Shown here: piece after piece, positions 54,835 to 64,000 of the stretch | How positions within the stretch are numbered: the stretch's first letter is position 1 | Layout: each line of letters begins with the position of its first letter | Assembly: GCA_013407085.1 (NCBI GenBank) | Contig: JACCGJ010003320.1 | Span: 1-64,000, forward strand | Direction of reading: 5' to 3' | DNA length: 64,000 nt | Source: Atriophallophorus winterbourni | Taxonomy: Eukaryota; Platyhelminthes; Trematoda; Plagiorchiida; Microphallidae | Position numbers and translations under genes: made by a program | Notes under the pieces: generated by a model | Seen by the model: only the letters and a program-made list of their open reading frames with translations | Database searches by the model: none | What the model was told of the DNA's origin: nothing

Positions 54835-56010
54835 TTTGTGACACGACCATGACAATCAGCAAAAAATCTAAATCCATAATACATCGGCCGTAACGCACGA
54901 AAAATCGGGTCGCTTTACCTGCCGCATAAAGCGGGACGGGTTGGCGAAAACAAACTGCTGCTGGCCCTACTCTCTAATCTTCTTATGCTCTCTCCCTTTC
55001 CCCGTTTTTTTTAATTCCTATATTTCGGCATCCAGTGTGTTTCGAAGCTAAGCATATCCTAAACTCAAAAATTATTTTATTAAACCGCGTACGTCTGCAT
55101 GCCTTGAATGTACAAACCTCTTGCCCTCTGCCCAGATTCGCTGTCTATGTTGTAGACAAGATTTCATGATGTCTATACTTTAATCGAATTCCTTACACTA
55201 AGTCATTACAGTACTTCTGTGCTGTGCGGCTAACACCGTGCTAAATTGATTGGCCAATGGTGGTGAGCTGCATGCTGAAACAGGCTGCAGTCTCACTACC
55301 ATTTCTATTTTCTTTCTCATATCTGTCTAGGCCTGGGCAACCTGACAGTATCATAGCCCACGTGCAGTCTCTGACTGTACGGCACTTTGCCCGGATCAGG
55401 CTTGTGCTTTCATACATATACCAAGAGCTACTTTTTACGCTGCTCGGGTGATTCTCTGCTTTCTCTTCAGGTCAAACGCGTGTAGGTATAGTCCTGAGTT
55501 CGCATGCAGAAAAATCACTTTTAGACTGGATTCGCGTAAATAGCACGCCGTCCGACTACCTATATCTATCAACGCAACATCGCAAAAATGCTGCTTGTTC
55601 ATAATAGCCATTTATTGTAGCACTGATGAGAGCAAAGACATCCACTACGACGAACTTCGTACACTCTTGCGACTCACAAAGAGTTCTAATATCATTATTC
55701 TTGCTGAGGATATGAATGCTCAGCTCGGTCGCCTATATGTTACTGAGTCACAACTCGGTGGTTCATTCGGTCTTGTGTAACTTGGCGTCCGCCTAACGAT
55801 GATCATCCATATGTACAAATAGGCCATCTCGCTGTAAGCGCTAAATGGAGGACTGTCGCTTCTTTTGGAACACTTGTGTAGATTCTGACGACACGTTCCT
55901 TCGATCGAGATTTACATTAAAATTCTCTGGTCGAAAGTCCGTCATGTCTAAGCGCACGCCATTCGAGAACCTTTCAGAGCCTACAATTCGGTGGTTGAGT
56001 AGCTAATCTT
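54835..56010 (+). pseudogene. RTE-2 5' leader and endonuclease, broken by an R1 insertion
   Basis: 54845-55000 matches the start of RTE-2 on the other strand at 53100-53250 (GACCATGACAATCAGC, CATCGGCCGTAACGCACG, TTTACCTGCCGCATAAAGC). The endonuclease follows: FIIAIYCSTDESKDIHYDEL, SSNIIILAEDMNAQLGRLYV, TESQLGGSFGLV (55595-55780), then CRFFWNTCVDSDDTFLRSRF (55850-55920). The catalytic GDMN box reads EDMN. An R1 copy lies at 55212-55418. Confidence 0.75.
55212..55418 (+). repeat. R1 SINE-like repeat
   Basis: CAGTACTTCTGTGCTGTGCGG to CTTGTGCTTTCATACATATACC, inserted in the RTE-2 remnant. The first about 15 bp of R1 are absent. Confidence 0.87.
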
Positions 56011-56144
56011 TCCACGGCGATGCCCGGCAATATCAGACATAGGTAAAATTAGATTGTTACTGTAATACACGAAGCAACAGAATTGGTGTGTCAGTTCCAC
56101 TTCTTGCAGAAGTTCCCATTGGATCTCTTAGGCTACCCCCGTTT

Positions 56145-56378
56145 ATTGGAAGAAGGATTACACGGATGTGCAATCGTGCAGTACTTCTGTGCTGTGCGGC
56201 TAGCACCGTGCTGAATGACCACCGGTTATGGGCTGCATGCTGAAACACGCTGGATTCCCTTCTCATATCTATCTAGGCCTGGGCAACCTGACAGTATCTT
56301 CGCCCATATGCAGTCTCTGACTGTGCGGCACTGCGTGGATCCTGCTTGTGTTTTCATATATACATATTGGAAGAAGGA
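56145..56378 (+). repeat. R1 SINE-like repeat with perfect 13-bp target duplication
   Basis: ATTGGAAGAAGGA occurs at 56145-56157 and 56366-56378. The unit (56158-56365, 208 bp) runs from TTACACGGATGTGCAATCGT to TTTTCATATATACAT, which defines both R1 ends. Confidence 0.93.
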
Positions 56379-56399
56379 CGAATGATTCCTTCTAATTTT

Positions 56400-56840
56400 C
56401 AATGTAATGCAGAATTTTATCAGACAGAGAAGCGTGCTGGCTGCAAAAAGTGGAAGAAATGGTGGTAGTTAGCAATTTAGGATTTGACGCCTCCAACCGA
56501 AGAAGAAATCAAGCTCGGTATTGAGCCAATAAAAACATTCAAGACAGCTGGTTCTTCATCGATTGGCCCAGGTTCTGTTCAAGCAGGGTTGCGCTATCTT
56601 ACTAGTAACACTAGTTGACCTTTTTACGTCAGGTATGGGAGAATCTATAATCATACCAATCTTCAAGAAATGTGTGTGTACTTTATGCTCTAACCCGTCA
56701 TTACCCGGTTTCTCCTTTTTGTATGTCTCCCACAAATTACATTAGATAGGGAATCACGGATTTGTGAACAACACGTAGGTTTTCGTCCGGTTGATGGCAC
56801 GTCAAAAGTTTCTTGTCTCTCAATCTCAAGGGCAGAGCAT
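56400..56840 (+). pseudogene. RTE-2-like RT fragment
   Basis: LTPPTEEEIKLGIEPIKTFK, AGSSSIGPGSVQAGLRYL (RT finger start), then GESIIIPIFKK (SWxxSIIIPIFKKG motif). Frame is lost after about 56670. It is probably the continuation of 54835-56010. Confidence 0.7.
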
Positions 56841-56867
56841 TTAAGGCCACAGTTCGCGTGGATTTAC

Positions 56868-57462
56868 TTACTTTTGTGCGGCTGGCTCCACGGGTGGATC
56901 ATTGATGTCTCGGATCGCACCAGCCCACGCACGTCGATCGGAGGCGAGATCGTTGCAGATCGTGATCCAGTCTCGTTCCCACCTGCGAACTCCGTAGACG
57001 GTACGCAGACCCAGGGTGTCTACATCCTCTTTCACAGTTGACAGCCAGGTTTTCACTTGACCACCTTGCCGCCGACGCCAGGTGCGAACGGGTTTGGGGT
57101 CGAGGACGAGTTTTGGAAGTGCTGTGTCTGTCTTTCGGAGGACGTGGCCAAACCATTGCAGCCTTCGCCGTTGTATGTGAGCGGAAAGTGGAGATAGTCC
57201 GCTGCAACGCTCTCGTACGGCTGCGTTAGATACTCGGTCAGTATATCGGATGCCCAAGATTACCCTAAGGCACCAATGGTCGAACACTTCTAATGTGCGT
57301 ACATCCTGTGACCTTAAAGCCATGTCTCGCATCCATAAAGCAGTACAGGGCGGATCGCTGCTTGATAAACACGCGTCTTAGTTTTTAGGCTGATCCCGGG
57401 CTTGCGCCAAAGGGTGCCTTTCAACTGCAAAAACGCATTACGAGCACGATCGACCCTTAACT
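56868..57462 (-). pseudogene. RTE-3 C-terminal domain
   Basis: Minus strand: LRVDRARNAFLQLKG and LLYGCETW-type thumb end near 57350-57440 (frameshifted), then VFDHWCLRVILGIRYTDRVS, RRRLQWFGHVLRKTDTALPK and WITICNDLASDRRAWAGAIR to the stop at 56868. The LQWFGHVLR motif is shared by all RTE C-termini here. Confidence 0.85.
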
Positions 57463-58880
57463 TCACTTCATCTTTCGCCTGACCATTGGGCAATATACTT
57501 GAGCCGAGGTATTTAAAGACTGGAACGTATTCGATCGGACAACCCTGGACGCGAAGTGGCTGGATGCCTGGTGTGTCGGAATAAAAAATGCCTTGGTCTT
57601 AGCCGCGTTTATCTCAAGACCGACTTTCGCGGCAGTGGCACTAATGCGGTCTAAAACGCTTTGCAGCATTTCGGTATTGTCGCCCAGAACGACTATATCG
57701 TCAGCGTAGTCAAGGTCGGAAATCCATAGATCCGTTGAAATTTGCACCCCTTGATAGTCTGTTAACGCCTGGTTCATTATCCAGTCTACGACATAGTTAA
57801 ACATAACCGGCGATAGCGGGCAACCTTGCCTGACTCCTGTGTGCAAGTTAAATTCACGCGATTCTTCACCGTAGACACGAACCCGTGCCCTTGTAGAGCT
57901 GTAATAGGCTCTGATTAGGTTGACGAGCTTTAATGGAACCCCATCCGATAGCATGATGTCCCATAAACAACCACGGTCTACGGAGTCGAAGGCGGCGCGG
58001 AAGTCAATAAAGCAAGCTATCGTTTGCTGTTGATACCGTGCACGGTGCTCGAGGATCCTGCGCAAAGTAAATATTTGATCTACGCAACCCATCCCAGGGC
58101 GAAATCCACCTTGGTTAACTCTGGTGCGCAGAGATTAAGCAGGAGCGTTGCAAACACTTTAGCAGCGGTGTCGATTAGACTTATTCCGCGGTAATTGGAG
58201 CACACAGATTTATCTCCACGTTTCGGCAGTGGTAGAATGATAGACAGTGGTATGATTCCCCCAGTCGAACAGATCGAACAAAACAGCCGATGTAGCGGAG
58301 ATAATAATACGTCGGCACAGGCTTTAATAAGTTCAACGGAAATTCCGTCCTCACCTGGCGATTTACCATTCTGCATTCGTCGTAAAACACTTGATATCTC
58401 GTATTCTGATGGTGCCTCGCAGTTGACCGGGTATTCACAGCTATTTATCGGGGAAGTGAATACTGCATTGATAGATGACGGGCGGTTCAGTAGCTGACTG
58501 AAGTGCTCAACCCACCTATCTATCTTTTGATGAAGGTCAAATATCATCTGTCCTGACGAATCTCGAAGGTTCGTACAAAAACCACAGCTTCCAGATGCTC
58601 TGCGAATCAGGCGAAACAGTCGTCCAAAGTCTCCTATACTTGCTGCGGCTTCCATTTCGGATGCGGTTTCCGCCCAATATAGATGACGATCCTTGCGGGC
58701 TGATCGTGTAGCAGCTCTCCTAAGGAGGCGATAATCAGATGCACCATGCATTCGGGCGTCTCTTGCCCGGGCAGAGAGCTCGATGGTGTTCTGAGAAATC
58801 CAATCTCGTCGGCGACGAGAAGCGGTGCCTAGGGTTTTTAGTGCTGCAGTCTGAGTAGCGGTCTTCAGTCTGGACCACTG
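57463..58880 (-). pseudogene. RTE-3 reverse transcriptase
   Basis: Minus strand: FGRLFRLIRRASGSCGFCTN, IDRWVEHFSQLLNRPSSI, GKSPGEDGISVELIKACADV, IILPLPKRGDKSVCSNYRGI, a frameshift near 58085, then FIDFRAAFDSVDRGCLWDIM, GVRQGCPLSPVMFNYVVDWI, DLDYADDIVVLGDNTEML (YADD catalytic pair intact) and GLEINAAKTK. The end (57463-57540) is frameshifted. This is canonical RTE RT motif content. Confidence 0.92.
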
Positions 58881-60046
58881 TTATTCGACTGATGCATCAC
58901 TCCCATCCAACCGCTCAGCGATATCGTCAATGAGCTTCTTACGTTGGGCCGGGTTTCCTAAGGCTTCCAAGTTTAAGCGCTTCCTAGGAGTTTTCCTTTG
59001 GCGGTTTAGCAGGCGAAGTCGGAGCTTTGCGCGAACAAGTGTGTGATCGGTGCCTGCTGCGTTCCCTGTTTCGGCTCCACGATAGGACCTACAGTCGAGC
59101 ACCGAAGACATCCAACGTGCGCGAATTAGAACATAATCGATCTGGTTCGCCGTTCTACCATCGTTCGAGTACCATGTGACCAAGTGTTTTTTAGGGTGCT
59201 GGAATTTAGTGTTACAGACGCATAGGTGATTGTAGGCCGCAAACTCGATCAGTCGATCGCCATTCGCGCAGCGCTGCCCTAGGCCAAATTTTCCCAGGAT
59301 TCGGTTTGTTGCGGAATCTGCTGATCCTCTACGAGCGTTCCAGTCACCAGCCACAACCAGTACGTCGTTTCCAGCAACTCTATCGACTACGAATTGAAGT
59401 TGGTTATAAAAGTCGTCTTTTGTAGTTTGGTCGGCAGATAGGGTTGGGGCATACACCGAAACGACTGTTATATTCAAAGGGTGACCCCTCAGACGGACCA
59501 CCGCAATTCTCGGGATACAGGCATCCATGACATGAGTGCTTGTTTAGCATGGTCGCTGAGCGCTATCGCTACTCCATGCTGACCAGATCCATCCTCGGGC
59601 CCACTATAAAAAAGCCAATAAGTACGATCGACTCCGGGGACCTTGATCGATTTGGATCCGTGTCCGGGAAGGTGGACCTCGGAAAGACAAGCAACATCTA
59701 CTTGGTAGTCCAATAAAGAGCGCATCGTGATGGCTTGACTACCAACGTCAATCAGTGTCCGTACAGTCCAACATCCCAGATAAAAGTTCTTACGGATATT
59801 TATGGCCCCAGCTAGCTTACTTTTCACCCTAGCCGCTGGGAGAGCCCAGGGCGCGTCGCGTCTCGGGAACGCCGTTGCAGAGAGCTGAGATATACGTTGA
59901 GACATCGTCATGAAGTTTCTTGGGGATAGTGTACATGTGATGTCCCCAGCACCACTTGGGTTTACTTTATGGATGTGAAACATGGACACTGAGAAATTAA
60001 TAACTAAAACTTCTGCAGGTCTTCGATAATCGCTGTCTCCGCACAA
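58881..60046 (-). pseudogene. RTE-3 endonuclease
   Basis: Minus strand: GCWTVRTLIDVGSQAITMRS, DVACLSEVHLPGHGSKSIKV (catalytic Glu), SGQHGVAIALS, one frameshift near 59525, then LNITVVSVYAPTLSADQTTK, VLVVAGDWNARRGSADS, NGDRLIEFAAYNHLCVCNTK, HLVTWYSNDGRTANQIDYVL and GTDHTLVRAKLRL. Every box is present, including the TDH catalytic pair. An in-frame TAA at 58879-58881 (VE*QW) separates it from RT. Confidence 0.9.
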
Positions 60047-60060
60047 TCGCTGGAGTTACT

Positions 60061-60435
60061 TGGCTCCGTCGGATACATCGTGCATCTATCCGTAATAGAA
60101 TCATCGATAGCGACGTGGATATAGAAAAACTAGTTCTCGTGAGTAGAGCGGTAGTAAGGCCACGTATTGTGAATAGAAAACTCTTCTCAATCATTCTGAA
60201 ACTCACACATTTGTTTAGAATATTACACCCTCACTCGAAATTACGTCGTTATAAGTGCGAATAGACTCGGATTTGGGTCGAGCAGTTAAAGGCTTTGACT
60301 GTTGAACTAGCTGCAGTTGGAGAAATCTCTCTCCCAGGTTGAGATCCATGAGATTAAAATTCAGAGTACCTCGTTACCCTCAGTGATATTCTTCAAAATC
60401 GTGTTCACTGGCGGTCTTTTTGTAGGCAATTTCTT
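60061..60435. other. RTE-3 upstream region, unassigned
   Basis: No domain seen; it may hold the RTE-3 5' UTR. Confidence 0.4.
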
Positions 60436-60735
60436 GGAGTGTTTGATTAATCTTGCCCGTTGCCAAGTGAAGTGGCGATGCGTGACAGTGAAAGCCTCAA
60501 GGAAGCTGTCATACTGATGTCATTTTACTCGTTCACATCACTTTCTTTAATGCATGCTTACTTCGAGGTGTAGGCACCTCATCTTAGAGTGTCTGTGCTT
60601 ACTCTACTGGTTCAGTAGCATTTTAGGTCTCACCCCAAATTTTAGAATTTTTGCCACGTCATAGTTGTATTTCAGTTAAGCACTAGGTACTTGCTACCGG
60701 TGGAATGCTCTCCAGATTCATGATGTTGTTCGTTT
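60436..60735 (+). repeat. R2 / RTE-2 3' UTR copy, sense
   Basis: GAAAGCCTCAAGGAAGCTGTC, TACTCGTTCACA, GCATGCTTACTTC, the hairpin GAGGTGTAGGCACCTC, CTACTGGTTCAGTAGCATTTT, AGGTCTCACCCC. It is the most complete R2 copy and the only one in sense orientation. Confidence 0.75.
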
Positions 60736-61084
60736 TTAACCATTGAGAATTCTTTACTCTACTGACATGATGGCTGGATTATAATTTTTCTTGCAATCGT
60801 TGGATTTTCGAATCGATAAAACGTGAGTCCGTCAAAGAATGTCTGGATTTTTCAGTGTTTTATATCTGGCGAAAACATTTTTTTAACAATATTGGGTAAA
60901 TTTAACAGCAGTTCGTGTATAGATTGAAAGAGAAAGTTTAGGGCCACTAAAACACCTTTCGACTGTTTCGCGCAGTTTCCAGAGATGTCTCCCAACGAAA
61001 TGTGTGACAGTATGAATCGGTGATCAAAATGATCTTCATCACCATGAACGGCATTACGCCTATTGATGCTTTAGAAGATTATGC
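60736..61084. other. Unassigned intron sequence
   Basis: No feature recognised. Confidence 0.4.
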
Positions 61085-61235
61085 TCAGGCACGGGAAAGA
61101 GGCGCATACACCTCGAAACAAACATGCATTCAAGCAAGTTTTGTAAACGAGGTGAACGACATCAGCATTGCAGATTCCTTGCGACTCACTGTCACGCGTC
61201 AACAAGCTTTCCCCGCCACTTCACTTGGCATCCTA
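61085..61235 (-). repeat. R2 / RTE-2 3' UTR copy, antisense
   Basis: GCGCATACACCTCGAAACAAAC, ATGCATTCAAGCAAG, TGTAAACGAGGTGAACGACATC, CACTTCACTTGGCATCC. Confidence 0.72.
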
Positions 61236-61799
61236 CACGATTAATGAAACGCTTAGCTTTCAAACAGCGCTTGCTGTGTTTGCACTCAAATGGGCTAACA
61301 TTTGCTTTTTACCAAGTAAATGTCTACATCCTACGTAAAGGATTAAAAATTAATTAGACAGGCGATATATACAAAGATGCCAGACTCCTATCCTTCTAGA
61401 CATGGACATCCTAACGGTTACTGAGCCCATGTCGTCTATCAAACTGTGTGACATTTTGCTTTGGTCCGATTTGTGATTTTTTGCTTGCATACGATGCGAA
61501 GCAAAGTGCTCCGCGATTTTGCTTTCTCTCTGTTCGATCATACTTAATGCCTTTTATGATACATGCCGAGGAGTAAAATTCGACTTGGCCAAAGTGTTTA
61601 TTCTTAATGCAGCTCTCTGTTCTGATAAAGCTTTTCTTTCGGAAGCGGCATGATAAGTATAGAGAGCAATACAAAATATGGCGTAGTCATAGATCGAACT
61701 CTGTTGAGATATTTTCATGTTGCCCATATTTAGACAGGTTTAACAGACGATGATAACCGTTGTACTGTGGTTGTTCACGCAAGTAGCTAATTATTAGGG
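61236..61799. other. Unassigned intron sequence
   Basis: No coding or repeat signature seen. Confidence 0.4.
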
Positions 61800-61945
61800 A
61801 CAATAAAAATGAAAAGTGTAGTGAGACTCCAGTTTCTTTCCCCGTGCGCTATTTCTATATCCCTATAGGCCTAAACAGTATCTTAACCCACATCCACCCC
61901 ATGACTATACGGCTCTTTGTCTGGATCAGGCTTGTGGTTTCATAT
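61800..61945 (+). repeat. R1 SINE-like repeat, diverged copy
   Basis: GTGAGACTCCAG, TATAGGCCTAAACAGTATCTTAACCC, TACGGCTCTTTGTCTGGATCAGG, CTTGTGGTTTCATA. It is the most diverged R1 and probably the oldest, about 270 bp before the MED26 acceptor. Confidence 0.75.
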
Positions 61946-62218
61946 CGTACTAGATGCTAATAATTTTTCAGGGCATTGGGTGTACAATGCATCCGTACTG
62001 CACAGGTGCACGTTCATGTACGTAGTAATCAAGCGGAACTTAAGTGTCATATTGAGATTGCGTCTAAATTCTATTTTCAATATTATTTGTGTTGTTTTCT
62101 CAGAACTGGGTAACACTATTTAATATTGAGCACTATTACTATCACCCTAGCTTATGTACCTGTTCCATACCATGTTTTAGAGCCTATAATATTTATTAAA
62201 TGTTATTTTTTCTCACAG

Positions 62219-63694
62219 GTAACGGACTCAAATGCGATTTCGTTTGCTATTGACCAGTTGGAACAATTTCCCATGACAATGGTTCAACTTCAGGATACGA
62301 GGATCGGACAGCTTCTTCAAAACATACGACACAAGGTTGACCCGTCCCTACAGAAGCGCATTCGGTCAATTATCAAGGCATGGCAAAAATTGCTCCTTCC
62401 CGAATTTTCTTCCCAGTCTGTGATTCCCTTAAAATGCGGTGATGCTGTCTCTTTGACTGTTCCTATAACTGATACTCAAAAGTTCAACGGTACATCCGAT
62501 TCTCATTATCTTAGAAAAACTCCTTCTGCGTTGCCTCTTTCTGTCAATTCTCCTACCTGTTATAATCAGACGAACTCTCTGAAACGCACTTGTTCTTCCC
62601 CTCATAAGCTAAATAATCATTCGACTGTGACCGACGAATCTTGCCCCAAGCCTAAGCGAAATCGCGTTTGCTCGCCGTCGCCGCAGAGGACACAGTCCCC
62701 ATTAACTAATGGGGGGTTAACTGTGAATAAAAAAATAAACCCATCATCCCCACATTTGCCCGCAACTCGTCCTAACAGTGATGCCCCTTCAGTTAAACGA
62801 CAAGCTGTTTCTGTAACCGACAGCACGGTAGACAAACAAAACACTGCACGTTTGGCAAAAGTGAAATCCACAGCCGAACTTGTAAAATACGCAAGTGATT
62901 GCTTGGACCCATCTACGTTGAACAGAATTCTCAGCAACCGAATTAGCAAAGAAGAAGACCCTCCCCGCCCAACTGTCGCACCAGTTAAGTCCAAACAACA
63001 GAAAGCATTGAACTTAAATGCCAGGACGCATCGTCAACCGTCAATCACAAATGATTTTTCTACCGCTTCTGATTCGATTACGATTCCCCCTGCAGAAATG
63101 AAGACATCTTTTAATCCCTCCAAGACAACAGCGTTAGGGCATCCACGGAATAAATCTGGTGTCACGAGATCCGCGGATTCACAGCTGGCGCTTTCTGCCC
63201 ACGTTGAATCCAAGCCGATTGAAGCAACCGAAGGTGACCATCACGGTGATTCCGATTCCGATACTCAAAAATCACATCGGCATGGTCGAAGCAAAAAGAA
63301 GCATAAGCATCGACACAAACACCGATTGGATGATGTCTGTGCGAACACTTCCATCGTTCCACCTGTTACTAACCATCTTGATGACTGGCCTATTCTCCCC
63401 CCGATTACTAATCATATAAATTGGAGTAGTCTCAACACGCCCGATTTGGTCAGCGATAGCCCGTCATTAAAATCAGTCACCGTTGATAGTCTACTCACTG
63501 ACAACCTTCCAGGTTTGAATTGCACACTGGATGACGAAGGCAAACCACATCTTCTATCGGAACTATATTCATTAACCTTGGATGATCGTTATTTGCATGT
63601 TCTGCCATGGGTGGATGTTCATGGGGCAAGGCGCCAGTACTTTCCACCAGACGATAACATCGAAACGCTTGTTAATATTCCAGATCCATGGTAG
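62219..63694 (+). CDS. MED26: MED26 last exon: Mediator complex subunit 26
   Basis: The acceptor is TTATTTTTTCTCACAG (ending 62218), and the exon is open for 491 codons to TAG at 63692. With exon 1 the protein is about 540 residues, near the 600 of vertebrate MED26. Residues 50-115 complete the TFIIS-N domain: FAIDQLEQFPMTMVQLQDTR, IGQLLQNIRHK, RIRSIIKAWQKLL. This helical bundle docks elongation factors and TFIID. A long Ser/Pro/Thr-rich linker follows, with a His/Lys/Arg block at about 389-420 (RHGRSKKKHKHRHKH). The C-terminus has PGLNCTLDDEG (about 478) and LDDRYLHVLPWVDVHG (about 500), the conserved region that binds the Mediator middle module. The protein acts in the nucleus. Only a TFIIS-N protein with this C-terminal VLPWV-type motif fits MED26 better than TFIIS or IWS1. 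Confidence 0.92.
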   Translation, partial: VTDSNAISFAIDQLEQFPMTMVQLQDTRIGQLLQNIRHKVDPSLQKRIRSIIKAWQKLLLPEFSSQSVIPLKCGDAVSLTVPITDTQKFNGTSDSHYLRKTPSALPLSVNSPTCYNQTNSLKRTCSSPHKLNNHSTVTDESCPKPKRNRVCSPSPQRTQSPLTNGGLTVNKKINPSSPHLPATRPNSDAPSVKRQAVSVTDSTVDKQNTARLAKVKSTAELVKYASDCLDPSTLNRILSNRISKEEDPPRPTVAPVKSKQQKALNLNARTHRQPSITNDFSTASDSITIPPAEMKTSFNPSKTTALGHPRNKSGVTRSADSQLALSAHVESKPIEATEGDHHGDSDSDTQKSHRHGRSKKKHKHRHKHRLDDVCANTSIVPPVTNHLDDWPILPPITNHINWSSLNTPDLVSDSPSLKSVTVDSLLTDNLPGLNCTLDDEGKPHLLSELYSLTLDDRYLHVLPWVDVHGARRQYFPPDDNIETLVNIPDPW

Positions 63695-64000
63695 TTTGGT
63701 TTCTATCTCTTTTGTTGCCTCGGTGTCTGTTATCTTCATCACTTCTCCATAGGATTCTTCAAGGATTTCGCGTAATGAATCGCCTTTGTGTCCTTCACTT
63801 CCTGATGCTCTGTTCGCGCATTTACTGACCATTCCAACCACGTATTTCTTTTGCACTCATCCACAAATAACAGCTAAACTTTTGTCAATTTCGAGTGGTC
63901 GACGTACAAATATGTCTTCTGACATTCATTCATAAAGTGCAGACTGATGTCAAACTGTCTTTCTCTCCCTTACCTGAATGCACGGAGAATCGTTCTGTGG
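63695..64000. other. MED26 3' flank
   Basis: Probably 3' UTR. No AATAAA was seen; CATAAA at about 63932 is a possible variant signal. Confidence 0.4.

Larger units (their letters stand above)
56856..60060 (-). mobile_element. RTE-3 LINE, nearly intact, complete 3' end
   Basis: A single ORF2-type protein in five pieces separated by one stop and a few frameshifts. The 3' end comes directly after the stop (QK*, 56868) with an AGTAAGTAAATCC tail, typical of RTE. It is the best-preserved RTE in the window and distinct from RTE-1 and RTE-2 (different C-terminus and tail). It lies antisense in MED26 intron 1. Confidence 0.9.

Noticed and set aside
56868..60046. RTE-3 pieces as a host endonuclease or development gene
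   Set aside because: Endonuclease, RT with YADD and the RTE C-terminus occur in element order on one strand; it is a LINE.
62126..62218. MED26 starting at the ATG at 62126
   Set aside because: The extra 31 codons are hydrophobic and intron-like, and contain the TTTTTTCTCACAG acceptor. The upstream exon gives a better domain start.
62617..62994. Minus-strand 125-codon open frame
   Set aside because: Shadow of the MED26 exon, which has clear domain content on the plus strand.
1..64000. CRISPR array, operons, phage or bacterial genes, tRNA or rRNA
   Set aside because: No regularly spaced repeats, no gene clusters with bacterial spacing and no cloverleaf or rRNA core sequence were seen; content is eukaryotic.

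Overview
This is animal nuclear DNA, most likely from a parasitic flatworm (digenean trematode). It has an interrupted host gene with a GT-AG intron of more than 15 kb, and the rest is dense layers of retrotransposon debris: CR1/Jockey-like LINEs, RTE LINEs, a CsRn1-like gypsy element, a Pao/BEL gag remnant and a short SINE-like family. No bacterial operons, rRNA, tRNA or CRISPR arrays are visible. The flatworm assignment rests on the mix of element types and is an inference; I do not name a species.

Host gene: the only convincing host gene is on the + strand and encodes a Mediator subunit 26 (MED26) homologue. Its last exon (62219-63694) carries a TFIIS-N/MED26 N-terminal domain, a long Ser/Pro/His/Lys-rich linker and the C-terminal Mediator-binding motif. 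Its first coding exon (49 codons, phase 0, GTGAGT donor) is found twice, at 38966-39112 and 46586-46732, because it lies inside a large tandem duplication.

Layout. 1-4.97 kb: a gypsy pol with an open frame, then an LTR-like segment and interleaved gypsy and RTE fragments. 5-9.2 kb: a LINE-A copy (minus) and RTE fragments. 9.2-10.2 kb: mostly empty, with one long inverted repeat. 10.6-13.7 kb: LINE-B (minus). 13.7-16.1 kb: degraded LINE-A (plus). 16.1-17.3 kb: BEL-like LTR candidate and gag. 17.9-20.8 kb: a 38-bp micro-insertion, LINE-A 5' half and LINE 3' ends. 20.9-23.4 kb: CsRn1-like gypsy (minus) with a 5' LTR candidate. 24.0-28.6 kb: LINE-C (minus), with long ORF1 and ORF2. 28.7-31.9 kb: LINE pieces. 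31.9-35.5 kb: LINE-A (plus), near full length. 34.3-43.6 kb and 43.6-51.0 kb: the two copies of the tandem duplication around MED26 exon 1. 50-53.3 kb: RTE-2 (minus). 54.8-56.8 kb: broken RTE-2 (plus). 56.9-60.1 kb: RTE-3 (minus), nearly intact. 60-62.2 kb: rest of intron 1. 62.2-63.7 kb: MED26 last exon.

How the parts relate: LINE-A and RTE-2 are the boundaries of the duplication. The duplication starts inside the RT of the 31.9-35.5 kb LINE-A and ends inside the 50-53.3 kb RTE-2; only the junction at 43577-43579 is new. A 2.76-kb core holding the MED26 promoter and exon 1 reads as identical in both copies, while the flanks differ by about 1%. A roughly 190-230 bp retroposon family (called R1 here) occurs about a dozen times, makes target-site duplications, and shares its 3' hairpin end with an RTE LINE in the same window. 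It therefore looks like a SINE mobilised by RTE.
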